From positions 186,001-250,000 of the forward strand of contig JAGYXB010000096.1 in the NCBI GenBank assembly GCA_022495005.1: a stretch of DNA of 64,000 nucleotides. The letters run 5' to 3'. This DNA comes from Rhyacophila brunnea. Its lineage: Eukaryota > Arthropoda > Insecta > Trichoptera > Rhyacophilidae. The notes below the pieces were generated by a model that saw nothing but the letters and a program-made list of their open reading frames with translations, made no database searches and had not been told where the DNA came from. The position numbers and the translations under genes were made by a program. Positions 9,601-21,134 of this stretch are shown one piece after another; the first letter of the stretch is position 1; each line of letters opens with the position of its first letter.

Positions 9601-10300
9601 AGTGTTGCCAACTGTCGTTGACAAAAACATGCCAGATAGGTTACGAAAATAAGCTATTTGGCAGGAAAAAACGCTAGGTTTTCTGAAAATAAAATTGTAA
9701 GTAAATTTACTTATTCTACCAAGAACGAAGTAAATACCTTTCATTTCGCGTATCAAAAAAAAGTGCAGAATTCGAAAAAACCACACAGTTTAACAGAAAT
9801 ATATTTCAAAATTGACAAAAAATGCCTATACCTATTGTGTCAACGACGTTCAAGTTTCATTTCCATGTCATTCCGGTAATCGTCAAACTTATTGTCACAT
9901 ACCTAAGCACATATTAAATTCTGCGATACCACATTTTACTATAAGGCCATGAATGCTCCTATTATTTCAAGTTGTATTTCTCACTCTACTGAAATAGGTA
10001 GGTACCGACCTATCTCCATTAAATAGGTATCTGATAGTCAGAAATTTTATGCACATGAAAATAAATAAACTAAAAATCTTGCGTAGGTATTTCAATACAT
10101 TGGACGCTAAAGACGCGCCTAGCGCGTTACGATTAGGTGGCAATTCGATATAATTACGATGCTATTTAAATGTTGTAATTAAAAAAGTAATTATCTAGTC
10201 AGCAGTCAATGTGTTAAGCACATTTAAAGCTTTTGGAGACATCAAAAAATGCTAGTGAAAACGCCACAAGCCGTTTTTTGATTTACACAATAATTTTAAT
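9601..10300 (+). mobile_element. CAGTGTTGCCAAC element, copy 2, with N insertion
   Basis: It starts CAGTGTTGCCAACTGTCG and follows copy 1 (reverse, 7556-8108) for most of its length. About 120 bp matching family N are inserted at roughly 10100-10215. The distal end is near 'aaaacgccacaagcc' (10255-10275); an exact right boundary and duplication were not found. Confidence 0.55.
10100..10216 (+). mobile_element. N-family short MITE, copy 2
   Basis: 'gacgcgcctagcgcgttacgat' then 'gatataattacgatgctatttaaatg' and 'taattatctagtcagcagtcaa', ending at TTAA (10214-10217 region). It is absent from the sister element at 7556-8108, which acts as its empty site. Confidence 0.6.
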
Positions 10301-10658
10301 TGCATAAATGAGTTTCTCATCTTATATTATCTTTGCTTCCTTTCTTCTTAGTACCTACATATCAGCTCAGTTGGATTAGATACATAGACACCACGCGGCG
10401 CCTATAAAGTTGTGATCAAATTGAGGTGCATGTCGCCTACTATCACGCTGTCGCAGCCACAAATTTAGTCTATGGTTTCATCATTTTGCAGGATATTTTT
10501 AACGATCACCATCTCTGTAAATTCACTGAAGGATGACACTGATGAAGAGTGCCAACTATAATATATTAGTAATAATAAATTTGAATTATTATTCATGCTA
10601 ATTTCAATTAATTTTAACAGTTTCTTCTTGTGCGTACGTTAAAATTACTTGCGACATA
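10301..10658. repeat. Left partner of a distant inverted repeat
   Basis: About 34 bp at 10413-10446 ('gatcaaattgaggtgcatg', 'tcgcctactatcacg') recur inverted at about 11637-11670 with few changes. The full B element lies between them. The pair may be the ends of an older transposon into which B jumped. Confidence 0.5.
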
Positions 10659-10666
10659 ACATCCAT

Positions 10667-11249
10667 CAGTGGCGAAGGGTGGAGGTAGGCTGTTAAGATT
10701 CGCTATAAATAGTGCACACTAAACTTTGTTAGTCATATGTATTTGTTTTTATTGAACTAAGACTACAATTTACAGATGGTGTTAGTTAGTTTTTTAAAAT
10801 CAATTAAACCCTGCCTAAACGAAACCATAATAGTTTTGGTCTAATTTGGGCAATGCGACAAAATTGTGCACACTTTTTTATTCATAAATATTTGTTTTCG
10901 TTGGATTAAAAATACATATTGCACATATTGTTGGTTATTTTTTTAAATTCATTAAGCCCTGCCTAAACGAAACTATAATAAATTAAAAATATTCGTCTAT
11001 TTATATAATATTCAAAGTTATGTATGATTTAATTGCATAATTTTAGATATTTTATAGATATACATGCATTTTTTGACTATTATCTATTATGGCTTGGTTT
11101 CTCAGGGTTTAATTGAATTTTAAAAACTAACCAACACTATCTGTAAATTGTAGTCTTATTTCAACGAAAACAAATATCTATGTCTGAAAAAGTTTAATGT
11201 GCACTGTTTATGGCGGATCTTAACAGCCTACCTCCACCCTTCGCCACTG
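10667..11249. mobile_element. B-family hAT MITE, full length (583 bp)
   Basis: CAGTGGCGAAGGGTGGAGG at the left, its complement ending CGCCACTG at 11249. The 8-bp duplication ACATCCAT is exact at 10659-10666 and 11250-11257. The element is a long imperfect palindrome: the 'gttaagattcg..ataaatagtgcacac' and 'ttgttttcattgaac' blocks are mirrored in the other half. It is non-coding and is the best reference copy of B in the window. 8-bp duplication plus a CAGTGGCG terminus support hAT. Confidence 0.92.
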
Positions 11250-11257
11250 ACATCCAT

Positions 11258-12406
11258 AGATAATATTTTGAACAGAACCCAAATTTCAGACCATAAATAA
11301 TAGACAACATTCTTATAGAAAATACATACGTAGTGGCAACTGCTAAAAACAAAAAAACGTGATTTTAACATGACCCTCAAAAAGTGTAGGCCAGTAGAAG
11401 AACATAAAAACGTTCATTGAGTCATGCAGGTGTCGATGCAGTGCAGTTCAACGCGAGGTGACCTCATTGTTATTCTGGTGATTTCGGCAGATTTTGCTAA
11501 CTGACAATGTTCGTTTAAAGATTCAAAATGTGCTACGGGATGGGAGTATCAATCTGATAACATTACACACTTACTACCACTACAATAAAATGACATTACA
11601 CACTTTTTCCCGTAGCGGCCGCTTACTGTGACGTCACGTGATAGTAGACGACATACACCTCAATTTAATCAGAACTTTAATGTGACGACAGACTGCACAA
11701 GAGTCTCCTACATTATTCTTAATTTAAAATACCGTTGACACGCAAAAAAATATTTTGTCTTACGAACTGGCAACCCTATCATATTGTATTGTGATGTTAT
11801 CTTTTGTTTTAATTTGACAAGGTTAATTAAGAAAGTCAATGTTAAACAAACAAATACTCAATTAAAGATACTGCCTACGTTTTGGTTCAAGTATTCCGTG
11901 GGATAACTTTAATATAATAAAATAGAGATTGACAGGTTGACAGTATAATTTTATTTTAATTGAAATAAACAGGACTGCATTAGGGACTACAGAGGTCTCC
12001 GCCGGTTGGAGAATCTATTTTTTATTTATTTATACTTACATATTTTTCCAACTCGCGGTGTAAATGGATACTAATAAGAATAGGTTGATGTTTTTTAATA
12101 AATTCTTAAATTAGGGTCTACTTTGCTAATTCGACATGATAATATTAAGATATTGTGAAAAACCATTTTTGTGAGCCATTTTCCAATATGGCAACTTAAT
12201 GCGTTTGCCAAGGTCTAAAACTATGATATTTTATTTAGACGTAACTATAAACGTAACTTTTACATGGTAAAACTTCCCCGCTATTGGCCTATTATAAGGG
12301 ATACAAGATATCCTGGAACTAACATCCCTGTGAAGAATATATCTACCGTACCTAATTTTAATTAATATAGTCGATGATGCACAGAACCGCTTAATATCAG
12401 ATAAAG
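11258..12406. other. Inverted-repeat partner, otherwise nothing recognised
   Basis: Carries the right partner (about 11637-11670) of the repeat at 10413. 'ctacgggat' (11532) and 'cccgtag' (11610) bracket two 'attacacactt' words. No coding frame of interest. Confidence 0.4.
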
Positions 12407-12414
12407 TTATTTAT

Positions 12415-12832
12415 TACAACGTTTGTCTTAGCTCGTATTCTTATTTTTCCGGTGGTTCTTTGTCCGGTACAAATCTTGCAATAGATTTTTAACTCACATC
12501 CCGACTAGCTAGACATTTGAAACTTTTAGAATATATCAGAACACGATGCCAATGCATTTTTTAAATACTTTTAGCCATCTTTAAGTAGGATTGAATTCAT
12601 TTTCAGTTAATTCTGTTATGTATGAAAAGTTATTTCGCCACTGGGTCCTAGCAACTAAATTATTAATATACACGTGCGTTACTATGGAAATCAATATGAC
12701 ATGTCAAAATGATCAGTATTATTTCTATCAAGTACAATTTTTTTTGATCGTTTAAGCTAGTCAAGTCAAGTTTATATGATTCAACAGAAAATTTAAAAGA
12801 GTTGTATATAAAAAGTTCTTTTTATCTTGTAA
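12415..12832 (-). mobile_element. A-family element, copy 3, flanked by TTATTTAT
   Basis: TACAACGTTTGTCTTAGCTC at left, CTTTTTATCTTGTAA at right. TTATTTAT is present at 12407-12414 and at 12833-12840, the longest clean flanking repeat of any A copy. It suggests an 8-bp AT-rich duplication, but one or two bases could belong to the element. Confidence 0.8.
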
Positions 12833-12840
12833 TTATTTAT

Positions 12841-13476
12841 TACCATTAGCATTGTAAAATAAATATAACCCTCTTGAAATTATTTTTCTTTAAAAGTAGG
12901 TACTTATCCGTAACTTATGAATTCTTAATGCGGCCCTGGACACGAGTAATAAAAAAACGATAGAGATTACGGAATACATAACAAAATAAAACATTTATTT
13001 AAAATGACAGTTGACGTAATGTACGTTATATTATAAATGTATTTAATATTTTATTTGTAATAAAAGCGATTATTACTAGTTAAACGAAGGTCGGCTTAAA
13101 TACGGTGTATTTAAAAAAAAATCTAATTTCGTTTTACGTACTTATTTATATTCTGATGTTTAAAAATACTCTTTGGCAATTATTAGTTAAACCTGATATA
13201 ATAATTATGATAAAAAAATGTTATGACGCATTGACAGATTTGAGATAACGTAATGGCGCACGTTGAAAAAAAATATAGTAAATACAACAAAACCTTCAAT
13301 ATTATATTTGACAAGAAAATAAATTAGATTTCTCTAACAGTAACTGCTACAAAGAACTCAAGAGAACCAGCACTATCTGAAGATATACGAGTACCATCAT
13401 AAATTTAATCGTCCGGTATTCGAATTTAGAACTAAGTTTATCACATTATAAAAAGTATTTAATGATATGTCAAGTG
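12841..13476. other. AT-rich stretch, nothing recognised
   Basis: No frame, RNA gene or named repeat. Confidence 0.4.
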
Positions 13477-13480
13477 TTAA

Positions 13481-14216
13481 TGCTATACTTCAGCTGGGGC
13501 ACGGTCTAAAACAATGATATTCAACCTTTTTTTTCTTCGGGCCAAATACATAATATATTTGTAAAGTAACGCGGGCCGCATCACTACTGGTGTGACGAAA
13601 AAATCATGAAACCCCTCCTTTTTTACAAAACATTTTTGAGATTTTAAAAATTATGCGTGTTTTTTTTAATTAATCGTGTGCAATAGCAACACTCTTATAC
13701 CAGATCTGATGTGGACCATAATGACAATCCCCTTCGGGTGTCACTATATGTGTCGCTATCAAAGTCGAAACGAATCTCAAAATATACGAAATTCCTGATA
13801 ATAAATGTGTTTCGGGCCGCACATAAAAGCTTAAAGGGCCGCATGTGGCCCGCGGGCCGCAGGTTGAGTATCGCTGGTCTAAAACGATCGTGACTGCGCG
13901 ACGCGAAGAATGTGCAAACGACGCGTGCAGAACAAAACATAATTTGTCATAAAAATTCAACATGCGTCCATTTAGTGTTATGTTTATTGTTCTATTTGTA
14001 ATAATAATAATATATTCATTGACATGTTTACTTTTTAAAGTAAATGGGTAACGTTTTTAGTCATCTTTAGACGGTTTAAGAATTAATTTCCCCGACGCTA
14101 TCATAAAACAAATTGACGTGTTCACAGCTCGATTTTGGCTCTCCGATTGGCAGCCAGTCCGAAATTTCATTGCACCTATAGTTGAAAATTATTTTCTGTT
14201 TCACTGAAGTATGCTC
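13481..14216 (+). mobile_element. D-family element, copy 2, carrying a nested hAT MITE
   Basis: TTAA lies immediately outside both ends (13477-13480 and 14217-14220). The body matches D1 ('cgatcgtgactgcgcgacg', 'aacatgcgtccattta', 'ttgacatgttt', 'gccagtccgaaatttc'). It is split after 'ggcacggtctaaaa' by the MITE at 13512-13876. Confidence 0.8.
13512..13876. mobile_element. hAT MITE nested in D (365 bp)
   Basis: Ends CAATGATATTCAACC and the complement GGTTGAGTATCGCTG. GTCTAAAA is exact at 13504-13511 and 13877-13884, and the undisturbed D copies have it once. Subterminal 'cgggcc' and 'gcgggccgc' words are typical of hAT ends. The 60-97-codon frames inside are incidental. Confidence 0.9.
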
Positions 14217-14220
14217 TTAA

Positions 14221-14770
14221 CGAGTGGCGCCCTCACTCAGCAGTCAACTTATACTAGTGGATATAAAACACTATCTTTATTTCCAAATATGTACTTACTC
14301 CAAGTATACAGAGTTGTCATCGATAGTTGAAATAGCTCCATTTACTTTCCTATTGTGCCCTTCTGGATAACTACTTTCCAGTGGCGAAGAACTATTTTTA
14401 GAGGACCTACAAAAAAAGTAAAACTATCCGTATAATATTCTGAAGTAAAATTTATTTTTAAATAAAAATGTAAATTATCGTTAACATAATACAGCTCATC
14501 GAATCATTCTATTCTTTGAGGTAACACAGATACTTTATACAACACGTCATGTTTTCTTCCACTTATGCAAAGAAAAAAGTCGCCCGCGGCGTAATTGAGT
14601 TTGTTAGTATATAATTTTTTTTTAATATGCTTACCTACCTATATACTACACATGTTTAAATGTTTAAGCTTTTAAAGCAGTCACTTACGTATTTAGATCA
14701 TTCTGATGCTGAGAGCTGATGAATAACAGGAATGTATATTATTTATAATTTATTAATATATTTGAAATAA
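14221..14770. repeat. Mostly unrecognised; a repeat shared with 22.26 kb
   Basis: 'gctgatgaataacaggaatgtatattatttata' (about 14714-14747) reappears at about 22264-22296. Otherwise no motif. Confidence 0.4.
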
Positions 14771-14774
14771 AGAT

Positions 14775-14998
14775 GGCGGTCACGTAAAACGTCTCTTCGT
14801 GATTACCTCAATCACCGAAGGCTGCTGGGTCCGCTCACGAACTCGGGTGTTTGTAACGAAGTCGTACCAATGTACCCTTGAGATTCGGCGGAGGCATCGA
14901 TTCTGAAAGCTCAAAAACCAAGGCCTTTGAAGTTTAGTAAGATGCCATGTCTCACAGCCATACAGGAGCACAGGTAGCACGCAGGCGTTGAACAAACG
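14775..14998 (-). pseudogene. LINE reverse transcriptase C-terminal fragment
   Basis: A 71-codon minus frame reads FNACVLPVLLYGCETWHLTK, then SFQNRCLRRISRVHWYDFVTN. The 'LPVLLYG.ETW.L' stretch followed by 'F...CLRRI..I.W.D..TN' is the standard region downstream of the reverse-transcriptase catalytic core in non-LTR elements. Truncated at both ends; not a host gene. Confidence 0.8.
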
Positions 14999-15113
14999 AC
15001 ATTATTTGGTCCTCAATGTGTTACATAGAGTTAATCTATTATAGATATTAATACCACAGATTTTAAAACTATATACCTACATACATTTATAAATAATTTT
15101 AGTGCTGTTACTA

Positions 15114-15714
15114 CAGTCGAACTCGGTTATTACGATCACGGATATAGCGAGATCTCGGATGTAACGAGAAAACATTCGTTGACATTTTAGTTTATGCTTT
15201 TCACCATACACTTATTAACTGTTATAACGAGCAACTTGTCGGATATAGCGAGCTAGAATATGGTCAAAAAAAATCTTAAAACTGTTAATATGTTGATCGT
15301 TTAAAAACATTTCGACCCTAAGCAACAAAATCCGACCGGACAGGATGCCTTCGGGATAGCATTACCTTTATGAGTATGACACAGGTTAAGTGTCTAAGTA
15401 CCTACCTAATTGGTGTTTTCGCCGACAATATTGAAAAAGTATCCACGCGTATGGTTGAAATAAGTAAAAAATACAAGGTTTGTGAAGTCAGTAGGTACCT
15501 ACCAGCGTTCATTACAATAAACAACTTCTTTTGTAGTTTATAAATGCCATGCTTGTTTCGGGGATTTTTACGATGGTTTTCAGATTTTTTATTATCGATT
15601 TTTTGTGTTATGTGACCGATCATTTAAAAATATCTATTCTCTGATATAACGAGTAACGCTTATAAATAGCGAATTCAGTCGGTCCCATCTTCCTCGTAAT
15701 AACCAAGTTCGACA
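15114..15714. mobile_element. pogo/Tigger-like MITE, TA-flanked (601 bp)
   Basis: Left CAGTCGAACTCGGTTATTACGA; right is the complement of TGTCGAACTTGGTTATTACGA. TA is present on both sides (15112-15113, 15715-15716). Further 'atataacgag' words occur inside each end. CAGTcGAACcTCGgttAtaACGA termini with TA targets are the pogo/Tigger hallmark within Tc1/mariner. No transposase is left. Confidence 0.8.
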
Positions 15715-15716
15715 TA

Positions 15717-16458
15717 ATATTTACGTGTTTAAGCTATTAATCTGTTGAAATATATATATATGCGCCCTTGGTGGTTTTCGGAATTATTACTGCACTGTCC
15801 ATTGGGGGTGTTGCCGACCACTGGTCTAAACCAAGGGAAAATACTCGACCTTGTGAATTCTCTCTGAAGTCGGGGTGTGATAAGATGACATAATTAATAA
15901 CAAAATAATTAATTGACAAATTAATACAGGTACCCAAGTGTAGTAAACTAATCAAGGTTTTCTTTGTATAAAAAAATAAGTAATTATGTAACCTTATACA
16001 ATGACATGGTGTATTATAAATAATGCGTAAAAACCCTTAAAACTGTGTCAATGAAATCTCAATTATCATCAGAGTTATAAAATGTTAAATCGATTGTAAA
16101 AATCACCGGAACTGAATGGGATGTTTTCGTGTTTTGTTTGAAACGGAAGGAAATGAAAAGATCGGCCATTTCCGTTTATTTTATACTTGAACAATTTTTA
16201 AGTAAGTATTACATTTTGTCGCAAAAAATAGAGTAAATTTAATTCTATTTTATTGTAGCTACATAATAAAATTTATTACGCTTCTTTCTCACATTTTTTT
16301 TAAATATTTATCTGGGCAGTTATTTAATTATACGTAAATAATACAGACTCAAAACATCTATGTAGCGAAGTTTTTCAATTCTGTCTGACATTGAGAAAAT
16401 TCTAAGAACTATTTATTATAGGAAGACATAATGGGATAAACCAAGCGTTTATTACAGT
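15717..16458. other. Nothing recognised
   Basis: A 72-codon minus frame at 15737-15955 overlaps the MITE edge and has no domain. Confidence 0.35.
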
Positions 16459-16466
16459 GTTGGCAC

Positions 16467-17915
16467 TAGGGAATCGAATCCCGAGTCAAAATCTTGATCC
16501 CGGGATTTCGGGATTATAATTTGACGATCCCGGGATTGGCATTTTTTCGATACCTAGTTAATATTAAATTTATCAAATAGCATTAATAAAATCGGTCAAA
16601 AATGCCTAGTATAATGCATACTATTAAAGACATTTACAACGTTTTTCATAGCTCGTATTCTTATTTGTCCGGTACAAATCTTGCAATCAATTTTTAACAA
16701 ACTTCCCGACTAGCTAGACATTTGAAACTTTTAGAATATATCAGAACACGATGCCAATGCATTTTTAAATACTTTTAGCCATCTTTAAGTAGAATTGAAT
16801 TCATTTTCAGTTAAATCTGTTTTGTATGAAAAGTTATTTCGACACCATTATTGGGTGCTAGGGGTCTGGGGTCCTAGCAACTAAATTATTAATATATACG
16901 TGCGTTACTATGGATGAATGTCAAAATTACATTTCAGTATTATTTCTATCAGTACAAATTTTCTTGATCGCTTAAGCTAGTCAAGTCAAGTTTATATGAT
17001 TCAACAGAAAATTTAAAAACGTTGTATATAAAGAGAGGAAATACGTACCTAGGTTTAATGGAGTAAATAATAGTTTAATATAAATAATAATGTGATAGAA
17101 AAACAGTTTTATTTATTTATTTAAGAAAATGTAACAAAGTCAATTTGAATTAAAATAAAAAAGCTTATTGTGTTGACAATAAATATAATACATAATATAT
17201 AATCAAATTCACAAATATTTCGATATTCTAACAATTGCTATTCATTTGTATTAAATTCAATGAAAAAAATAAAACATACAATCATAAAATTCGGCGTAAA
17301 AACAAGTTTATACGCCGTTCGCGTGCCAGCACGTCAATGGCGTCTGGGTAACCTTTTCTATGCATCACGATATTATTATGGCAGTATATGATAGGCTGCA
17401 CATTTTTAACGACACACTTAAATGTAGAACGAAACTCTTGCTACAATCGCTAGATTATTGCTAATACCGATAACCGGTGACTTAGTATTTCATAATTATT
17501 ATTAAAACGTATGTCAATATGCGCTCAATTTTTTAGATTATATCTATAAGTCAATCGACAGTGGCTAATAATTTTAGTTTGAAATCGGACGAGATAACTC
17601 GCGAAATTTGTATGTGCGGCCTGTCAATTACGGCCTCATATAGCGAGATAACTCGCTGAAGGCATGGTACCGGTTAAATTTTTCTGATGTTGTTAAGATT
17701 GCGTATGGCAGCAAAAAATGGTTGTTTATTATCCGTCAGTACCCCGTGTGACATGTCCAGGTACATACACGTCACTAACATAATAATTTTGTACACATAC
17801 CAATTGATTGTGATTGATAAAAGAAATCAATCTCGTACGTTTCGAGATTATGTTTACTAATCCCGGGGTTCATATGTATCGAAAATTTTCCGGGATCCCG
17901 GGATTGGATTCCCTA
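16467..17915. mobile_element. F-family hAT element, copy 3 (1449 bp) with nested A
   Basis: TAGGGAATCGAATCCCGAG at left and GGATTGGATTCCCTA at right. GTTGGCAC (16459-16466) and ATTGGCAC (17916-17923) are a 7/8 target duplication. It is about twice as long as copies 1 and 2 because of the A insertion (16632-17033) and about 600 extra bases after it. No transposase motif was found in the extra part. Confidence 0.75.
16632..17033 (-). mobile_element. A-family element, copy 4
   Basis: Starts TTACAACGTTTTTCATAGCTC. It stops at 'aacgttgtatataaa', lacking the last roughly 30 bases of the left terminus. Nested in F. Confidence 0.75.
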
Positions 17916-17923
17916 ATTGGCAC

Positions 17924-18300
17924 AATATATTGCCTATCGACCGAACGATATTATTGTGTAATATTTTTCAATATTGACCATATCCACCAAAAATATTGCG
18001 TCGTTAGTGACGTGTATTTTTGTGCGCATTTAATTCATATTCGGCTCTGTCCGCCCCTTCGACAGAATTAGAAAGAAAATATTGTGTCTAACTCTTATGT
18101 ATGTAATAATAGTTGTATCTTTTAAATGACACGAGGAATCCTAGACTGGGATGCAAAATAAAGCAAAGAATTCCACGAAACGTAGAATAGTGAAGAAAGT
18201 ACCGTTGCTTGACTTTGCGTGGCTGGACGCATATAGGTTAGCTAGTCGGGAAGTATTTCTTGAAACCGCCTAACTTAATTCGCCACTTTTTTGTCACACC
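17924..18300. other. Nothing recognised
   Basis: The 85-codon frame 17814-18071 begins inside F and runs across its terminus, so it is not a gene. Confidence 0.4.
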
Positions 18301-18303
18301 TAA

Positions 18304-18620
18304 GGCCCGTTTCAGACGGGACACCGGTGTAGCGCTCGATATAATATAGAAAGCCTTTATATTATGTTAATTAACGCCCAGAGCTAATGAGTCAAAACAT
18401 AATTTCGCGTTATAAACTAGAACATAAAACTGGCTGCGGTAATAAAAACAAGTGTATCAGCGGCTTGAGAATGTAGCGGCCGACAGAAAAGAGTATCGGG
18501 CACGCGTTGACTCATTAGTTCTGGGGCGTTCATAAACATAATACAAATCCCCTTTATTCAAATACAAAGGACTCTTTATTATTTACGAACGCGGCACCGG
18601 TGTCCTGTCTGAAACGGGCC
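18304..18620. mobile_element. PIF/Harbinger MITE, TAA-flanked (317 bp)
   Basis: GGCCCGTTTCAGACGGGACA at left, complement at right, with ACACCGGTGT following in both. TAA is duplicated at 18301-18303 and 18621-18623. A 3-bp TWA target and a GGCCCGTTTCAGAC terminus are typical of PIF/Harbinger. An inner inverted pair ('gagctaatgagtca' / 'tgactcattagttc') adds a second stem. The right third recurs at 57458-57563. Confidence 0.88.
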
Positions 18621-18826
18621 TAAGTATGCATAATAATAACGTGTAATACAAACATAAAGCCTTAATTTAATATTATTAACCAGTATATACACGAAAAAAA
18701 CAGTGATTCATCCCTAATGATGACAAATTGCGCGTGACATATTATTGATAATCATTATGAAACAAACTTTCACCTATGTTTTATTACTTCAATCAATATG
18801 TATACACATGTATATCTCGCGTGATA

Positions 18827-19072
18827 GACACCGAACGGCGACTCCAAAAATCCCAGTCACTCGCCAGTCTTCTTGCGTGATTCCAGGTCATACCAGCATC
18901 CCGTAACTACTCCATATACACTCTATAAATAGTATTTAGCAGCCTTCTAGGACGCCGGAATTCGATTGGCTTAAAGAACATGTAAGCCAGGTTGGTGTAC
19001 TCTTCTAGCATCCACACCACGTGGCCGAACCAGGTACAACGTCGCCTCTTCACTCTCAGCATGGTGTAAGGC
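18827..19072 (-). pseudogene. LINE C-terminal fragment
   Basis: On the minus strand: LRVKRRRCTWFGHVVWM, FRRPRRLLNTIY, a stop, then AGMTWNHARRLASDWDFW. The 'R..W.GHV.RM' block, proline/arginine linker and final 'TW..AR.LA.D...W' signature are the tail of many non-LTR retrotransposon polyproteins. The reverse transcriptase core is not present. Confidence 0.7.
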
Positions 19073-19886
19073 TGTAACTTCTAATAATATAATAATTATT
19101 ATTCATCAGTCGTCAGTCCCAGATATTCCGCATCGAGTTGAATGTTGCTCCATCCATCCCCATTCGGATAGGGAGCTCTCTTTGCAAAGTGCCATCTCCT
19201 GTGATGTACACCCATGTCGACACCATGACAGCGGGCCTCCAAGCCTGGATTTCCCCCCTCTACCTATCGCTACGTTTAATGGCAGTGTGATGCTCTACAG
19301 TAGCGTTTACCAAAATCTACTTGCGAATTATAATTTAAATATATTAATAATCATAACACATTAAATTGAATCACATAACCACATATTTTAATTAGTATTC
19401 TTGAAGGGGGAAAAACACGCGGTGAAAACCCAAAAATCATTACGATAAAATAATAATATTAATGCAACCAATATTTAAATTGAAAAAATTTAAGAATGTT
19501 TTCGTATTATTGAAAACACATAATTTTGAAAAACCTCAGAAATATACCTTTTATAAAAAAATCTGGAAAAACAACATTAAAAGTAGAAGGACATTAGAAT
19601 AACTTACTTATTAAGTAGTTATGTGCCTAAGTAACGGAAACAATTTGATCGCAGTGACCTCGCACTCAAGCTTATCCGGAACGATCGTTTTTCCTTTCAT
19701 CACAAAGTGTTTATCGTTGTTTTATTTATTTTCAAAGTTTTCTCTCTCTTGTATTGTGATCTGTGACATCCGGTATAGAATTGAAAAAGACTTCCGGCGA
19801 GATCGAATATTTTTAAACACTTAATACTTACATATTTGTAATATGTATTTTTTTCTCTTTTTTCTGTTTCCTCTCCTTTTGTTTTA
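19073..19886. other. Mostly unrecognised; foldback scrap near 19.4 kb
   Basis: 'acgcggtgaaaacccaaaaatcattacgat' at about 19408-19437 matches one arm of the hairpin element at 33542. A 123-codon minus frame (19700-20071) crosses the boundary of the next element and has no domain. Confidence 0.4.
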
Positions 19887-20426
19887 TGCCGGCGCTCCAT
19901 TGGCACGCAAGTCAGACGATTTACAGTCTTCGGAATTTTTTTTCGCTTGGAGCACCCCAGATCTGCGAGCTTTTTAATCCGCAGACCAGATTTCAAACAT
20001 GTTTGATATTTTACTCTCCGAGTTGCCAGGCTTCGTCCGTCGATCACTACGTAAATTCGATTTGAGATCAATACGCAATCATTCGGACCGAAAAAAAATC
20101 TGTAATTGTTTTAACTATTTTTATTGATTAATTTGTTAATTTACACATTAGAAAATGAGAGATTTATCAATTATTTTTTATGTGTATTTGTGAAATGCAT
20201 AAAAGAAAACGTAAAACTTGTGTTGTTTTCACTGCTATATTATTGTATGCAAGTCTACATATAGATAACATAAAATTATACGATTATCGGAAGACATTAC
20301 GATAATCGCAACTTTTGACTTTTGACAGCTCGATTTTTTTATTCGTTCGTTGATCAGTAGCAGAGCATAGACAAATCGGACGATTTATTGTCCTTGGACT
20401 TTTGGTTCGCCAATGGAGCACTGGCA
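19887..20426. mobile_element. TTA-flanked TIR element (540 bp)
   Basis: TGCCGGCGCTCCATTGGC at the left and the complement of TGCCAGTGCTCCATTGGC at the right. TTA is at 19884-19886 and 20427-20429. A 3-bp TTA target and similar length point to PIF/Harbinger. Subterminal 'cagacgatttacagtc' and 'cggacgatttattgtc' blocks are also mirrored. The right flank TTA is shared with the TTAA of the adjoining D element. Confidence 0.75.
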
Positions 20427-20430
20427 TTAA

Positions 20431-20798
20431 GGCTATACCTCAGTTGAGGCATGGTCTAAAAAGATCGTGGCTAGGCGATGCGCGGATTGCGGGTCGCGGA
20501 TGCAAATGACGCATGCCAAACGAAATATAATTTGTCATATAAATCCAACATGCGTCCATTTAATATTCTGTTTATTTAGTAACAATAATATTATATTCAT
20601 TGACATGTTTTCTTTTTCAAGTAAATGGGTAACGTTTTTAGTCATCTTTACACGATTTAAGAATTAATACCCCAGTCGCCATCACGAAACAAATTGACGT
20701 ATTCACACCTCGACGTTCACTCTCAGAATGCCAGCGAGTCCAAAATTTCGTCGCGCCTATTAGTTGAAAATTATTTGCCGTTTCACCGATGTATCGTC
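20431..20798 (+). mobile_element. D-family element, copy 3 (TTAA both sides)
   Basis: TTAA at 20427-20430 and 20799-20802. It starts GGCTATACCTCAGTTGAGGC and ends with 'gccgtttcaccgatgtatcgtc'. This is the cleanest uninterrupted D copy. The 66-codon frame inside is incidental. Confidence 0.82.
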
Positions 20799-20802
20799 TT
20801 AA

Positions 20803-21134
20803 GTTGAATGTCTTTCCCGCTTGATGTAGCTACTCTGAGCAGCGGTAACCCACTGATATCTTCAGAGGTAAAATGTTATGAGTCTTTTTCGTCCCTGCGT
20901 ATAGTGAAAAACCTCGCAGAAAACGTTTACCTGGATTTTCATTGAGGCGTGACTTGACATTGATTAAAGCAAGATGCAATAAATATCACAGGTCGTTATT
21001 AGCTATTAACCGTGTACCGGATGTTAAGCGAATCGTAATAAAAATGTAAACAAATCATTTTCACATTGGACTAGTCATATTAGGTCAAAATAATAATCCT
21101 TTTCCTGGGAATAATTCCCATAATGTATAATTCG
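20803..21134. other. Nothing recognised
   Basis: No frame or repeat of note. Confidence 0.35.

Noticed and set aside
13670..13963. 97-, 81- and 60-codon ORFs
   Set aside because: All lie across the hAT MITE nested in D and overlap one another in different frames.
19700..20071. 123-codon minus-strand ORF
   Set aside because: It crosses the terminus of the TTA-flanked element at 19887 and shows no known domain.
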